Source: Scatavimonas merdigallinarum
GTDB taxonomy: Bacteria; Bacillota; Clostridia; Oscillospirales; Acutalibacteraceae
Direction: 5' to 3'
Length of the DNA: 64,000 nt
NCBI GenBank assembly: GCA_018713055.1
Contig: DVFW01000026.1
Span: forward strand, 102,364 to 166,363
Every line of letters starts with the position of its first letter. Position 1 is the stretch's first letter. The notes under the pieces are model-generated. The model made no database searches. It saw only the letters and a list, made by a program, of their open reading frames with translations, and had not been told where the DNA came from. The translations under genes and the position numbers were made by a program. Below, piece after piece: positions 16,366-24,970 of this stretch.

Positions 16366-17616
16366 ATGGAGCTGTTTGAAAACGAGGTAAAACCACAGCG
16401 GGCACTGTTGGTGTCTTTAGATACGGGTGAGTACGATGCACAGGCGTCTTTGGACGAGTTGTTTGAACTGGCGCACAGCGCCGGTGCAGAGACGGTGGCC
16501 AGTATGATGCAGAAGCGAGATAAACCGGAAACGGCAACATGTGTAGGAACAGGCAGGCTTAAGGAAATTGCTGATTTTTGCAAAAATGAAGAGATCGATC
16601 TTTTGATTTTCGACCGCGAATTGTCGCCCACGCAGATTCGCAATATTGAAAGCGAAACAGACGTACGTGTAATTGACCGGACCATGTTGATTTTAGATAT
16701 TTTTGCACTGCGCGCACGTTCCCGGGAGGGGAAACTGCAGGTTGAGTTTGCCCAGCTGCAATATATACTGCCCAGACTGACCGGGAAAGGGGCCGAAATG
16801 TCGCGCCTGGGCGGCGGGATTGGAACAAGGGGACCCGGTGAGACAAAGCTGGAAACAGACAAACGCCATATCAGAAGGCGGATGGAAACGATTAAAGAGC
16901 AGATTACGGCGATTGAAAAGCACCGCGGGCAGATCAGGCGCCGCCGTGAAAAGAACGGCGTGATCACTGTAGCGATTGTTGGATATACCAATGCGGGAAA
17001 GTCCACATTGATGAATTACCTGACAGACGCGGGGGTTTTAGTACAGGACAAGCTGTTTGCAACGCTTGACCCTACCTCCAGAGCGCTAAAGCTGCCAAGC
17101 GGCGTAACTGTTTTGTTGACCGATACGGTCGGCCTTGTCCGGCGCCTGCCGCACCATTTGGTGAATGCGTTTAAATCCACGTTGGAGGAAGCCGCGCAGG
17201 CCGATATTATTTTAAACGTGTGCGACGCTTCCAGCGAAGAAGCGCAGGCGCATCTAAAGGTTACAAGGGAACTTTTAGACGATCTTGGCTGTGCAGACCG
17301 GCCGGTGATCCCGGTGCTCAATAAGTGCGATCTTGTAAATGGGCTGGAAGATATCCCCATGATCGGCAATGCTGTGCGAATCAGCGCGAAAAATGGAAAA
17401 GGGATTGACAAGCTGCTGCAGGCAATTGAAGACCATTTGCCGGTTAAAATAAAAAAGGTACTGCTTTTGCTCCCATTTTCAAAGGCCGGGCTTGTGGCGG
17501 AAATCCGTGAAAAGGGGACGCTTCTGTCGGAAGAATATAAAGAGCAGGGTATTGCCGTTACAGCTCTTTTGGACGCGCAGATGCTCAGCAGGGTGCAGGC
17601 ATATATAGAAGCGTAG
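16366..17616 (+). CDS. hflX: GTPase HflX (ribosome-associated)
   Basis: HflX binds 50S subunits and helps to split or rescue stalled 70S ribosomes. The 416-residue protein has the N-terminal HflX domain (CVGTGRLKEI) and the linker GGIGTRGPGETKLETDKR. Its G domain shows G1 GYTNAGKST, G3 DTVGLV and G4 NKCD. Length is typical. The start is the ATG at 16366 with AGAGG upstream. It leads a plus-strand run of translation and housekeeping genes. Confidence 0.95.
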   Translation: MELFENEVKPQRALLVSLDTGEYDAQASLDELFELAHSAGAETVASMMQKRDKPETATCVGTGRLKEIADFCKNEEIDLLIFDRELSPTQIRNIESETDVRVIDRTMLILDIFALRARSREGKLQVEFAQLQYILPRLTGKGAEMSRLGGGIGTRGPGETKLETDKRHIRRRMETIKEQITAIEKHRGQIRRRREKNGVITVAIVGYTNAGKSTLMNYLTDAGVLVQDKLFATLDPTSRALKLPSGVTVLLTDTVGLVRRLPHHLVNAFKSTLEEAAQADIILNVCDASSEEAQAHLKVTRELLDDLGCADRPVIPVLNKCDLVNGLEDIPMIGNAVRISAKNGKGIDKLLQAIEDHLPVKIKKVLLLLPFSKAGLVAEIREKGTLLSEEYKEQGIAVTALLDAQMLSRVQAYIEA

Positions 17617-17618
17617 CG

Positions 17619-17647
17619 CAACGGGCGGACGGATTGTCTGCCCGTTG
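17619..17647 (+). terminator. Hairpin after hflX
   Basis: CAACGGGCGGAC and GTCTGCCCGTTG form a 12-bp stem with one G-U pair and a GGATT loop. The T tract is poor (TATTTCTT), so read-through into the next genes is possible. Confidence 0.5.
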
Positions 17648-17673
17648 TATTTCTTGAGTAGAAATGATATAAT
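17645..17673 (+). promoter_or_regulatory. Promoter of the DUF951-prfA genes
   Basis: TTGTAT (17645-17650), a 17-nt spacer and a perfect TATAAT (17668-17673). It directly follows the hflX hairpin. Confidence 0.65.
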
Positions 17674-17707
17674 AAAATTTAAAACAGGTAAAAGGAGGGG
17701 TTGCGCG

Positions 17708-17893
17708 TTGGATGTGCGGTTAGGCGATATACTGGAAATGAAAAAGCCGCATCCATGTGGCAGCAAAACGTTTTCCGTGCTTCGTATAGGAATGGATTTT
17801 AAAATGAAATGCTGTGGCTGCGGGCATGAAATTATGCTGCCACGCGCCAGAGCGGAAAAAAACATAAAAAAAATTGTCCGGCAAGCGCGTTAG
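17708..17893 (+). CDS. DUF951 domain-containing protein
   Basis: This is a 61-residue small protein of a family common in Firmicutes, without an assigned function. It shows the family pattern LGDILEMKKPHPCGS followed by MKCCGCGHEIMLPR; the cysteines suggest a metal-binding or beta-barrel fold. The TTG at 17708 is chosen because GGAGG lies 9 nt upstream. It sits 46 nt before prfA and probably shares its transcript. Confidence 0.85.
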   Translation: MDVRLGDILEMKKPHPCGSKTFSVLRIGMDFKMKCCGCGHEIMLPRARAEKNIKKIVRQAR

Positions 17894-17939
17894 CAGTATG
17901 CGCCAGAAGCTGTAAAATAAGAGAAAAGGTGGTTACATA

Positions 17940-19013
17940 GTGCTCGAGAAGCTTGCAGTATTTGAAAAACGTTTTGAAGAGCTTACGCGTAAGCTTTATG
18001 ATGGCGCTGTTGCGGCAGACCCGGAAAGGTATACGCAGATTATGAAAGAGTTTCGGACGCTTGAGCCGATTGCTTTAAAATACAGGGAATATAAAGAAGC
18101 GCAGGAGAGGCAAACCCAGGCAAAAGAACTGCTGCGCGAGCAGGGGATAGAAAAAGAGCTTAAAGAAATGGCGGAGCAGGAGCAGGCTGAGGCAAAGGCG
18201 CAGGCAGATGCTTTGGAGGAGGAGCTTAAAATTTTGTTGCTGCCCAAAGACCCCAACGACGACCGGAACGTGATTGTGGAAATACGCGGCGGCGCTGGCG
18301 GGGAAGAGGCGGCGCTGTTTTGCAGCGTGCTTTTTCGAATGTACAGCATGTATGCCGAAAAACGTGGATGGAATATAGAGCTTGTCAATGCAAACCAGAC
18401 GGAACTGGGCGGCTATAAAGAGATTAGCTTTATACTGAGCGGTATGGGAGCATATTCCCGCTTGAAATTTGAAAGCGGCGTGCACCGGGTGCAGCGTGTG
18501 CCGGAAACAGAGTCGCAGGGGCGTATTCACACATCTACTGTAACGGTTGCGGTATTGCCGGAAGTTGAGGACGTAGAAATGGAAATTAACCCCGCAGATC
18601 TGCAGATTGATACCTTTCGCAGCAGCGGCGCGGGGGGACAGCATATCAATAAAACAGAATCGGCCATTCGCATTACGCATATTCCCACCGGCGTTGTGGT
18701 GGAATGCCAGGACGAACGCAGCCAATACAAAAACAAAGACAAAGCGTTAAAGGTTTTAAAGGCGCGTCTTTTACAGGCAAAGCAACAGCAACAGGCGGAC
18801 GCGGTGGCGCAGGAAAGAAAAGCACAGGTTGGAACAGGCGATAGAAGTGAAAGAATTCGTACCTATAACTACCCGCAGGGGAGGGTTACGGATCACAGAA
18901 TCGGCCTTACGCTGTATAAACTCGACGATATTTTGAACGGCGCGTTGGATGAAGTGATCGACCCGCTGGTTACAGCATACCGGGCCAGGCAGTTGAAACA
19001 GGAAGCGCCGTAA
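17940..19013 (+). CDS. prfA: Peptide chain release factor 1
   Basis: RF1 recognises UAA and UAG in the ribosomal A site and triggers peptide release. The 357-residue protein carries the GAGGQ motif (RSSGAGGQHINKTESA, nt about 18620) whose Gln is methylated by PrmC, and the domain 2 region that reads stop codons. The start is GTG at 17940 with AAAGGTGG upstream. In many Firmicutes prmC follows prfA, but here the next gene is the Sua5-type synthase. Confidence 0.96.
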   Translation: MLEKLAVFEKRFEELTRKLYDGAVAADPERYTQIMKEFRTLEPIALKYREYKEAQERQTQAKELLREQGIEKELKEMAEQEQAEAKAQADALEEELKILLLPKDPNDDRNVIVEIRGGAGGEEAALFCSVLFRMYSMYAEKRGWNIELVNANQTELGGYKEISFILSGMGAYSRLKFESGVHRVQRVPETESQGRIHTSTVTVAVLPEVEDVEMEINPADLQIDTFRSSGAGGQHINKTESAIRITHIPTGVVVECQDERSQYKNKDKALKVLKARLLQAKQQQQADAVAQERKAQVGTGDRSERIRTYNYPQGRVTDHRIGLTLYKLDDILNGALDEVIDPLVTAYRARQLKQEAP

Positions 19014-19073
19014 AGACAGAACTTTCAGGGAAAGTTTACAAATTATCCTTTGATTTTAACGAAGGAATGACGT

Positions 19074-20090
19074 ATGATGATAACACAGTTACTTAATGAA
19101 ACACAAATTGAACAGGCCGCAGCAATTTTGCGCAGAGGCGGACTGGTTGCCATGCCAACGGAAACAGTCTACGGCCTGGGGGCCGATGCATTAAACGGCC
19201 GGGCTGTAGCCGGTATCTTCAGGGCGAAGGGAAGACCAATGGATAATCCGCTGATCGTCCATGTTGCAGATGTGCGGACAGTGGAAAAACTTACAAGCGT
19301 ATTTCCTCCAAAAGCGCAGGCGCTTGCAGACGCCTTTTGGCCGGGGCCGCTTACTTTGGTACTGCCAAAGTCCGGCATTGTCCCAGAGCAGGTAAGCGCA
19401 GGGCTTGACACGGTGGGCGTGCGATTTCCTTCCCATCCTGCAGCACAGGCGTTAATTAAATTGGCGAAAACGCCGATTGCCGCGCCCTCTGCCAATTTAT
19501 CGGGGAGTCCAAGCCCTACCACGGCGCAGCATGTGTATCAGGATTTGTATGGAAGGATTGACGCAGTTTTAGACGGCGGGGCATGTGCGGTTGGGTTGGA
19601 ATCGACTGTCCTTTCGTTGGCGCAGGACCCGCCGCGCCTTCTACGCCCGGGCGGCGTTACCCTTGAGCAGATGGAAGCTGTAATTGGCAACATAGAAGTA
19701 GACGCCGCGGTGCTGCACCGCCTGGCACGTGGGCAGAAAGCTGCAAGCCCGGGGATGAAATACAGGCATTATGCGCCAAAGGCGAAGGTGCTGTTAATAA
19801 AAGCAGACGATCAAAAATATATTGATTATGTAAATGCGCATGCGCAGGCATACGCCGGCGCGCTCTGTTATGAGGAGGATATTCCGAAACTTTCTGTAAA
19901 AACATATTCGCTTGGGAAAAAGGACGACAGCCGGGCGCAGGCAAACCGGCTGTTTGCCCAGTTGCGGAAGACAGATGAAGACGGGATTACCGTCGTTTAT
20001 GCCCGTTGCCCTGTCACAGAGGGTATGGGTATGGCGGTATATAACCGGTTAATACGGGCAGCGGGATTTGAGGTGAAAACCCTTGCGTGA
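19074..20090 (+). CDS. L-threonylcarbamoyladenylate synthase (Sua5/YwlC)
   Basis: This enzyme makes threonylcarbamoyl-AMP from threonine, bicarbonate and ATP for t6A modification of ANN-reading tRNAs. The 338-residue protein is the long Sua5 type. A YrdC domain (GGLVAMPTETVYGLG, RPMDNPLIVHV, GPLTLVLPKS, PSANLSGSPSPT) is followed by a C-terminal Sua5 domain (about 240-338). The start is ATG at 19074, with an adjacent ATG as alternative. It overlaps coaE by 8 nt. Confidence 0.94.
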   Translation: MMITQLLNETQIEQAAAILRRGGLVAMPTETVYGLGADALNGRAVAGIFRAKGRPMDNPLIVHVADVRTVEKLTSVFPPKAQALADAFWPGPLTLVLPKSGIVPEQVSAGLDTVGVRFPSHPAAQALIKLAKTPIAAPSANLSGSPSPTTAQHVYQDLYGRIDAVLDGGACAVGLESTVLSLAQDPPRLLRPGGVTLEQMEAVIGNIEVDAAVLHRLARGQKAASPGMKYRHYAPKAKVLLIKADDQKYIDYVNAHAQAYAGALCYEEDIPKLSVKTYSLGKKDDSRAQANRLFAQLRKTDEDGITVVYARCPVTEGMGMAVYNRLIRAAGFEVKTLA

Positions 20091-20706
20091 TTTTGCAGTA
20101 ATTGGGCTTACCGGCCCTACGGGATCAGGAAAGAGCACATTTTCAGAATTTTTGAAAAAGCAGGGCTGTGCTGTAATTGACGCTGACGCGCTTGCAAGAC
20201 AGGCTACAGCGTCTGAAACTGCCTGTGTACAACTGCTTGCCGGCGCGTTTGGCGAGGATATAAAAACACCCGGTGGCGGCATAGACCGCGCCTTACTTGC
20301 AGGCAGAGCTTTTGCAGACAGGGAAAGCACAGCGCTGTTAAACAGGATTGTGCACCCATGGGTATTTTTACAAACGCTTGCACAGATTAACCGGTACAGG
20401 CGGGAAAACAGGCGCCTGATTGTATTTGACGCGCCGGTTTTATTTGAAAGCAATGCAGACGTACTGTGCGATTTGGTTGTTTCTGTAATAGCACCTGCAG
20501 AAGTCAGGATTCAAAGAATTATGGAAAGAGACGGCCTTACCAGACAACAGGCGTTACAGCGCCTTTCGGCGCAGCAGCCTGAAAGCTATTACCGCCGGCA
20601 ATCAGATGTTGTAATTGACGGCACGGAAGAATATATGCATTTAGAGCGGGCGGCTGTGCAGGTAGTGGCCTCTCTGCGGAAAAAACTGGGCGGTGTATAT
20701 GGTTAG
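20083..20706 (+). CDS. coaE: Dephospho-CoA kinase
   Basis: This kinase phosphorylates the 3'-hydroxyl of dephospho-CoA, the last step of CoA synthesis. The 207-residue protein has the P-loop GPTGSGKST, followed by DADALARQ and a VLFESNAD segment typical of the family. Translation starts at a TTG (20083) inside the end of the preceding gene. The end overlaps the next gene by 14 nt, so the three genes are tightly coupled. Confidence 0.93.
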   Translation: MRDFAVIGLTGPTGSGKSTFSEFLKKQGCAVIDADALARQATASETACVQLLAGAFGEDIKTPGGGIDRALLAGRAFADRESTALLNRIVHPWVFLQTLAQINRYRRENRRLIVFDAPVLFESNADVLCDLVVSVIAPAEVRIQRIMERDGLTRQQALQRLSAQQPESYYRRQSDVVIDGTEEYMHLERAAVQVVASLRKKLGGVYG

Positions 20707-21289
20707 GAAAAAGAAAAAAACAGGGATGATCGTGCTGGCAGCAACGATTTTATTTACAGCCATTGCCATAATGGTGGCATTTTATGCGTTTTTAAGCGCC
20801 GGCAATGATTTTGAAAAGGCGGCGTATCCGATGAAATACCAGGATGAGATTGAAGCGGCTGCCTGGGAATACGGGGTGGATCAGGCGTTGATTTACGCGG
20901 TGATCCGGACCGAAAGCGGTTTTGACCCGGATGCGGGTTCCAGCGCCGGCGCGCTTGGGCTTATGCAGATCATCCCCGAAACGTTTGAATGGCTGCAAAC
21001 CTATTATAACGGGGAAGTTACCATGGAGACGGAAATGCTGTACGACCCGCAGGTCAATATAGAATATGGTACAATGTTCTTAAAATTTCTTCTGGAGCGG
21101 TATGAACCGGAGGAAACTGCAGTAGCCGCATATAACGCCGGCTTTGGAGCGGTGGACCAGTGGCTTTCCGACAATGCATATTCGGATGATGGAAAAAGCC
21201 TGACGTATATCCCTTACCCGGAAACGGCAGAGTACGTGGTGAAAGTGGAAAACGCCAAAGAAAAATATAAACAGCTTTATCGATTATAA
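20693..21289 (+). CDS. Membrane-anchored lytic transglycosylase (SLT domain)
   Basis: This is a peptidoglycan-cleaving enzyme forming 1,6-anhydromuramyl ends. The 198-residue protein has a basic N-terminus and one membrane segment (about 9-30). The SLT core follows with RTESGFDPDAGSSAGALGLM, where Glu is catalytic, and AAYNAGFGAVDQWL. A GTG at 20693 or the ATG two codons later (20699) may start it. It overlaps the coaE end. Confidence 0.9.
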   Translation: MYMVRKKKKTGMIVLAATILFTAIAIMVAFYAFLSAGNDFEKAAYPMKYQDEIEAAAWEYGVDQALIYAVIRTESGFDPDAGSSAGALGLMQIIPETFEWLQTYYNGEVTMETEMLYDPQVNIEYGTMFLKFLLERYEPEETAVAAYNAGFGAVDQWLSDNAYSDDGKSLTYIPYPETAEYVVKVENAKEKYKQLYRL

Positions 21290-21335
21290 CGACAGTGTAA
21301 CCGGTAAGAATAAAGCTTGAAAGGATGGATAGGAT

Positions 21336-22739
21336 ATGGCAGAAGAAAAAACAAAAGCGGCGCTTTTAAAGGAAGCGCTGTTTTTAGACAAAAAAAACGG
21401 TGTGTCTACGCTGGAGTCTTCGCAGATAGAAGCAGCGGACGCCTTTTGTGAACCGTATAAGGTTTTTTTAGACCAGGCGAAAACGGAACGAGAAGCAGTA
21501 CAGACAGCAATAAGCCTTGCGGAGCAGGCTGGTTTTGTGCAGTTTGACCCTGATAAAAGGTACAGCGCCGGCGACAGAATTTATACGATAAACAGAAACA
21601 AAAATATTTTGCTTGCAGTGATCGGTACAGAAGGCTGTAAAAATGGCGTGCGCCTTGCCATTGCGCATATAGATTCCCCCAGGCTGGATTTAAAGCCCAA
21701 CCCGCTTTATGAGGCAAACGACCTTGCTTTGTTTAAGACGCATTATTACGGTGGAATTAAAAAGTACCAGTGGGCGGCGATCCCGCTTGCGCTACACGGC
21801 ACGGTTGTTTTGAAGAACGGAGAAGCCATCCGCGTTTGCCTGGGCGAAAAAGCGGGGGATCCCTGCTTTTGTGTAACGGATCTGCTGCCACATTTGGCGC
21901 AGGAACAGATGACCAAAACAATGGCAAAAAGCTTTACAGGAGAGGATTTAAACGTACTTGTTGGAAGCCGTCCGTTCAAAGACGATAAGGAAGCGGAACT
22001 GGTTAAGCTGAATATAATGCGGCTGCTTAATGAAAACTATGGAATTACGGAGGCAGATTTTCTGTCTGCAGAGTTGGAGCTTGTGCCGGCGTTTTCTGCA
22101 AGGGATGTTGGCTTTGACAGGAGTATGATCGGCGGTTATGGCCATGACGACCGCGTGTGCGCATATCCTGCATTGATGGCGGCGTTGCATTGCAAAGCAC
22201 CGAAAAATACAGTTGTTACGGTGCTTGTGGACAAGGAGGAAACGGGAAGCGACGGCAACACAGGGATGCAAAGCGATTTTATGAAATATTTTATTTTTGA
22301 CCTCGCAAAAAGTGAAGGGCAGGAGGGTTATCGGGTGCTTTCCAAAAGCCGGTGCTTATCTGCAGACGTCAATGCGGCCTTCGACCCCACGTATGCAAGC
22401 GTATTTGAAGCCAATAATGCAAGCTATATTAACAAAGGCGTGGTAATTACAAAATATACGGGGCACGGCGGAAAATATGGAACGTCGGACGCCTCTGCAG
22501 AATTTATGGCGCAGATCCGGCAGATGCTTGATAAAGAAAAGATTCTCTGGCAAACGGGTGAGCTTGGTAAAGTAGACCTGGGCGGCGGCGGAACGATTGC
22601 AAAGTATGTTGCCAATTTGAACGTAGATGTAGTGGATCTGGGTGTTCCTGTGCTTTCGATGCATGCGCCGTTTGAGGTGGTTTCAAAAACAGACGTGTAT
22701 ATGGCATATAAAGCGTTTTTCGTATTTTTTAACGAATGA
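21336..22739 (+). CDS. M18 family aminopeptidase
   Basis: This is a cytosolic di-zinc aminopeptidase that removes N-terminal, often acidic, residues from peptides. The 467-residue protein shows the family metal-ligand segments AHIDSPRLDLKP, YGHDDRVCA, DKEETGSDGNTGMQS, SADVNAAFDPT and LSMHAPFEVVSK. Length and order match the M18 family. The start is ATG at 21336 with GGATGGATAGG upstream. It stands between the transglycosylase and a DUF1905 gene. Confidence 0.93.
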   Translation: MAEEKTKAALLKEALFLDKKNGVSTLESSQIEAADAFCEPYKVFLDQAKTEREAVQTAISLAEQAGFVQFDPDKRYSAGDRIYTINRNKNILLAVIGTEGCKNGVRLAIAHIDSPRLDLKPNPLYEANDLALFKTHYYGGIKKYQWAAIPLALHGTVVLKNGEAIRVCLGEKAGDPCFCVTDLLPHLAQEQMTKTMAKSFTGEDLNVLVGSRPFKDDKEAELVKLNIMRLLNENYGITEADFLSAELELVPAFSARDVGFDRSMIGGYGHDDRVCAYPALMAALHCKAPKNTVVTVLVDKEETGSDGNTGMQSDFMKYFIFDLAKSEGQEGYRVLSKSRCLSADVNAAFDPTYASVFEANNASYINKGVVITKYTGHGGKYGTSDASAEFMAQIRQMLDKEKILWQTGELGKVDLGGGGTIAKYVANLNVDVVDLGVPVLSMHAPFEVVSKTDVYMAYKAFFVFFNE

Positions 22740-22788
22740 CCTTTTTATGTTTTGCGCTTTGGACAAATAGTGAAAAAGGGGCAGGTTT

Positions 22789-23058
22789 GTGGACCGGAAG
22801 GTGTATGTGTTTCAGGCGATTATTGAAAAAGTTCCCGATATAGACGGCGCCTATGTGCATTTTCCTTTTGATGTAAAAAAAGAATTTGGCAAGGGAAGGG
22901 TTAAGATACACGCTACGTTTGACGGCGTGCCGTATGACGGAAGCCTTGTCAAGATGAAAACGCCGGGGTATATTGTTGGGCTGCGAAAGGACATACGGCG
23001 TCAGATTGGAAAGCAGCCGGGGGATATGGTAAAGGTAACTGTACAGGAGCGCATATAA
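22789..23058 (+). CDS. DUF1905 domain-containing protein
   Basis: This is an 89-residue protein that matches the DUF1905 pattern: an N-terminal FQAIIEK strand, AYVHFPFDVKKEFGKGRV, a SLVKM segment and a C-terminal GLRKDIRRQIGK..GDMVKVTV motif. The fold is a small beta barrel; no reaction is established. The start is GTG at 22789 with AGGGGCAGG upstream. A perfect terminator overlaps its stop region. Confidence 0.88.
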   Translation: MDRKVYVFQAIIEKVPDIDGAYVHFPFDVKKEFGKGRVKIHATFDGVPYDGSLVKMKTPGYIVGLRKDIRRQIGKQPGDMVKVTVQERI

Positions 23059-23086
23059 AGGGCGTATGCAATGCATACGCCCTTTT
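23057..23086 (+). terminator. Bidirectional terminator between DUF1905 gene and ABC-F gene
   Basis: AAAGGGCGTATGC and its exact complement enclose AAT and end in TTTT. It lies between two convergent genes and can serve both. Confidence 0.85.
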
Positions 23087-23100
23087 CTCCTGCATGGTAT

Positions 23101-24582
23101 TTATAACCGTATGATCCTGGTCGCGATATTTTCTGTAAAGGACAGATCGTGTTCAACAAAAAGCACGGTTGCCGCACAGCTTTTGAGTAACGCTTCTATT
23201 TGCATACGGGAAAAGACGTCTATATAATTCAGCGGTTCGTCCCAGATGTACAGGTGTGCCCTTTCGCACAGGCTTTTTGCAAGCAAGACCTTTTTCTTTT
23301 GTCCGGCGCTGAAAGTATGCATATCCTTTTCAAATTGTGTGCGTGCAAAATCGAGCTTGCGAAGGATCGCCTTAAAAAGGCTTTCATCTATTTGATGCTG
23401 TGCGGCATAGGAAGAAAGATCCCCCTGTAAAAAAGATGTGTCCTGCGGTACATAGGAAATTTTAACCTGGCTGCCAATATGAAGGCTGCCCGTATAGAAA
23501 ACAGGTGTTCCATTTATCAGTTTTAAAACACTGGATTTTCCGCTACCGTTTTTTCCCTGCAGGGCAATGCGGTCTCCCTGCGTAATGGTAAAGCTTACAT
23601 CTTTGCAAACAAGCTTTTGCTTATAAAAAATGGAAACGTTCTGTAATACGGCCAGACGGTTTGTATGGTATGCTAAGGGGTGTAATGACAGGCTGTCTGC
23701 CTGCTCCAGATTTTTTAAAAGCTTTTGCTTGCTTTCAACCGCGCTCTGCCTGCGTTGTTCTATTGCTTTTGTACGCTGCATCATTTTGGCCGATTTATGT
23801 CCAATATATCCTCTGTCCGGGCGCAGCCCGGAATTTTTTGTTCCGTACTTTGTCTTTTCAACGGCGTTGGACCAGTTGGCTGTACGCCGGGCGGATTGAT
23901 TTAGGCGATTGATTTCTTTTTTTAGTTTTTCGTTTTCTGCCAGTTCAAAATGGTCGCGTTGCTGCTTGTTTTGATACCACGAGGAAAAGTTTCCCTTTTG
24001 TATTTCCAGGTTGCTGCGATTGATTGAAAGAATATGGTCCACGCAGCCGTCAAGAAATGCACGGTCATGAGAAACCAGAATAAATCCCTTTTTATTCTTT
24101 AAATAGCTGCATACTTTTTGCCTGGAAGAAGCATCCAGATGGTTTGTCGGCTCATCAATTAAAAGAAAACAGTTTTCCTTTAAAAACAAAACGGCAAGCA
24201 ATACCTTTGTCTGTTCCCCTTGTGAAAGCGTTATAAACGGACGGTACAGGACCTCATCGTCCAAGTCTAGCAAAGACAGCTCGCGCGTTATCTGCCAAAG
24301 TGGGCGGCAGGGTAGAACATCCTGCGCAATTTCCAGCGTGTTTTGGTATGGATCTGCAACGGTAAATGGGAAATAGCCGAATTCGACGCCACTTTTGCTT
24401 ATGGAACCGCTATACCCGTATTTGCCTGTCAACAGTTGCAGGAAGGTTGTTTTTCCGCGTCCGTTGCGGCCGATAAAGCCAAGCTTCCAGTCGGTGTCAA
24501 TTTGAAAAGACACATCCTCAAAAATTGTATCAAAGCTGCCTTCATAAGAAAAGGTAAGATGGCAGATGTTTATAAGAGACAT
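23101..24582 (-). CDS. Lsa-like ABC-F ribosome protection ATPase
   Basis: This is an ABC-F protein without membrane segments. It has two ATPase domains (Walker A GRNGRGKTTF and GKNGSGKSSV, Walker B LLIDEPTNHLD and LYIWDEPLNYID) joined by a basic linker of about 90 residues. The 493-residue length, the WKLGFIGRNGRGKTT segment, the RPFITLSQGEQTKVLL signature and the YIWDEPLNY(I/L)DVF block closely resemble Lsa/CplR proteins. Those protect ribosomes from lincosamides, pleuromutilins and streptogramin A. Resistance is inferred, not shown. A leader peptide, hairpins and a terminator upstream (24601-24876) suggest drug-responsive attenuation. Starts at ATG 24582. Confidence 0.9.
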   Translation of the reverse strand: MSLINICHLTFSYEGSFDTIFEDVSFQIDTDWKLGFIGRNGRGKTTFLQLLTGKYGYSGSISKSGVEFGYFPFTVADPYQNTLEIAQDVLPCRPLWQITRELSLLDLDDEVLYRPFITLSQGEQTKVLLAVLFLKENCFLLIDEPTNHLDASSRQKVCSYLKNKKGFILVSHDRAFLDGCVDHILSINRSNLEIQKGNFSSWYQNKQQRDHFELAENEKLKKEINRLNQSARRTANWSNAVEKTKYGTKNSGLRPDRGYIGHKSAKMMQRTKAIEQRRQSAVESKQKLLKNLEQADSLSLHPLAYHTNRLAVLQNVSIFYKQKLVCKDVSFTITQGDRIALQGKNGSGKSSVLKLINGTPVFYTGSLHIGSQVKISYVPQDTSFLQGDLSSYAAQHQIDESLFKAILRKLDFARTQFEKDMHTFSAGQKKKVLLAKSLCERAHLYIWDEPLNYIDVFSRMQIEALLKSCAATVLFVEHDLSFTENIATRIIRL

Positions 24583-24600
24583 AGGTGATCAGCTCCTGTA

Positions 24601-24639
24601 AAAATAAAATAGAGCTGCAGAAAAGTTGCTTTCTGCAGC
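24601..24639 (-). terminator. Attenuator terminator upstream of the ABC-F gene
   Basis: On the minus strand GCTGCAGAAA pairs perfectly with TTTCTGCAGC across a 6-base loop, followed by TCTATTTTATTTT. It ends about 20 nt before the ABC-F start, inside the leader transcript. A sequence with the same CTGCAG core (about 24726-24736) lies upstream and might compete. Confidence 0.8.
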
Positions 24640-24741
24640 CCGTAAAAATACACAGAGCCAGTCCCTGCCGGACCAGAGGAGAGGTCATATATATTATATC
24701 TTTCGGGTAAAAGAGCAAAACTTTCCTGCAGGGCGCAACAC

Positions 24742-24769
24742 CAAACAGACGGACAAGCCCGTCTGTTTG
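24742..24769 (-). promoter_or_regulatory. Leader hairpin of the ABC-F attenuator
   Basis: CAAACAGACGG and CCGTCTGTTTG form a perfect 11-bp stem with a 6-base loop, midway between the leader peptide and the terminator. It is a candidate for the alternative fold that a stalled leader ribosome would alter. Confidence 0.65.
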
Positions 24770-24795
24770 CAGCGCTGTATGGTACATACGTTATA

Positions 24796-24816
24796 TCAGC
24801 AGGAAAATATACGCAT
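24796..24816 (-). CDS. Six-residue leader peptide MRIFSC
   Basis: The ATG at 24816 follows GAGGTGAAAAG, a usable ribosome binding site, about 25 nt after the predicted transcript start. The codons read M-R-I-F-S-C and then stop. Very short leader peptides like this precede several ABC-F and Erm genes, where drug-stalled ribosomes change downstream RNA folding. The assignment is inferred from position. A longer overlapping frame from GTG 24824 lacks its own site. Confidence 0.6.
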   Translation of the reverse strand: MRIFSC

Positions 24817-24847
24817 CTTTTCACCTCAAACCAATAATTTTGGATAT

Positions 24848-24876
24848 AGTATAACCAAATAAAAAGCGGAAGTCAA
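24848..24876 (-). promoter_or_regulatory. Sigma-A promoter of the ABC-F leader
   Basis: TTGACT (24876-24871), a 17-nt spacer and TATACT (24853-24848) on the minus strand, giving a leader RNA of about 260 nt before the ABC-F start. Confidence 0.88.
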
Positions 24877-24920
24877 GAAGCATAAAGCGCAACACACAGA
24901 GATTGCTGGAAAAGCCGCGT

Positions 24921-24958
24921 GAAAAAAGAAAAGCGGCGGGAAAGCCCCCGCCGCTTTT
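24921..24958 (-). terminator. Terminator of the ylxM-ffh-rpsP-khpA operon
   Basis: AAAAGCGGCGGG and CCCGCCGCTTTT form a perfect 12-bp stem with a six-base loop. On the minus strand CTTTTTTC follows. Confidence 0.88.
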
Positions 24959-24970
24959 CCGGTTCAGAAA

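Noticed and set aside
24570..24824. Minus-strand frames overlapping the ABC-F leader
   Set aside because: They cross the terminator and the ABC-F start without ribosome sites; the short MRIFSC frame with a site fits better.
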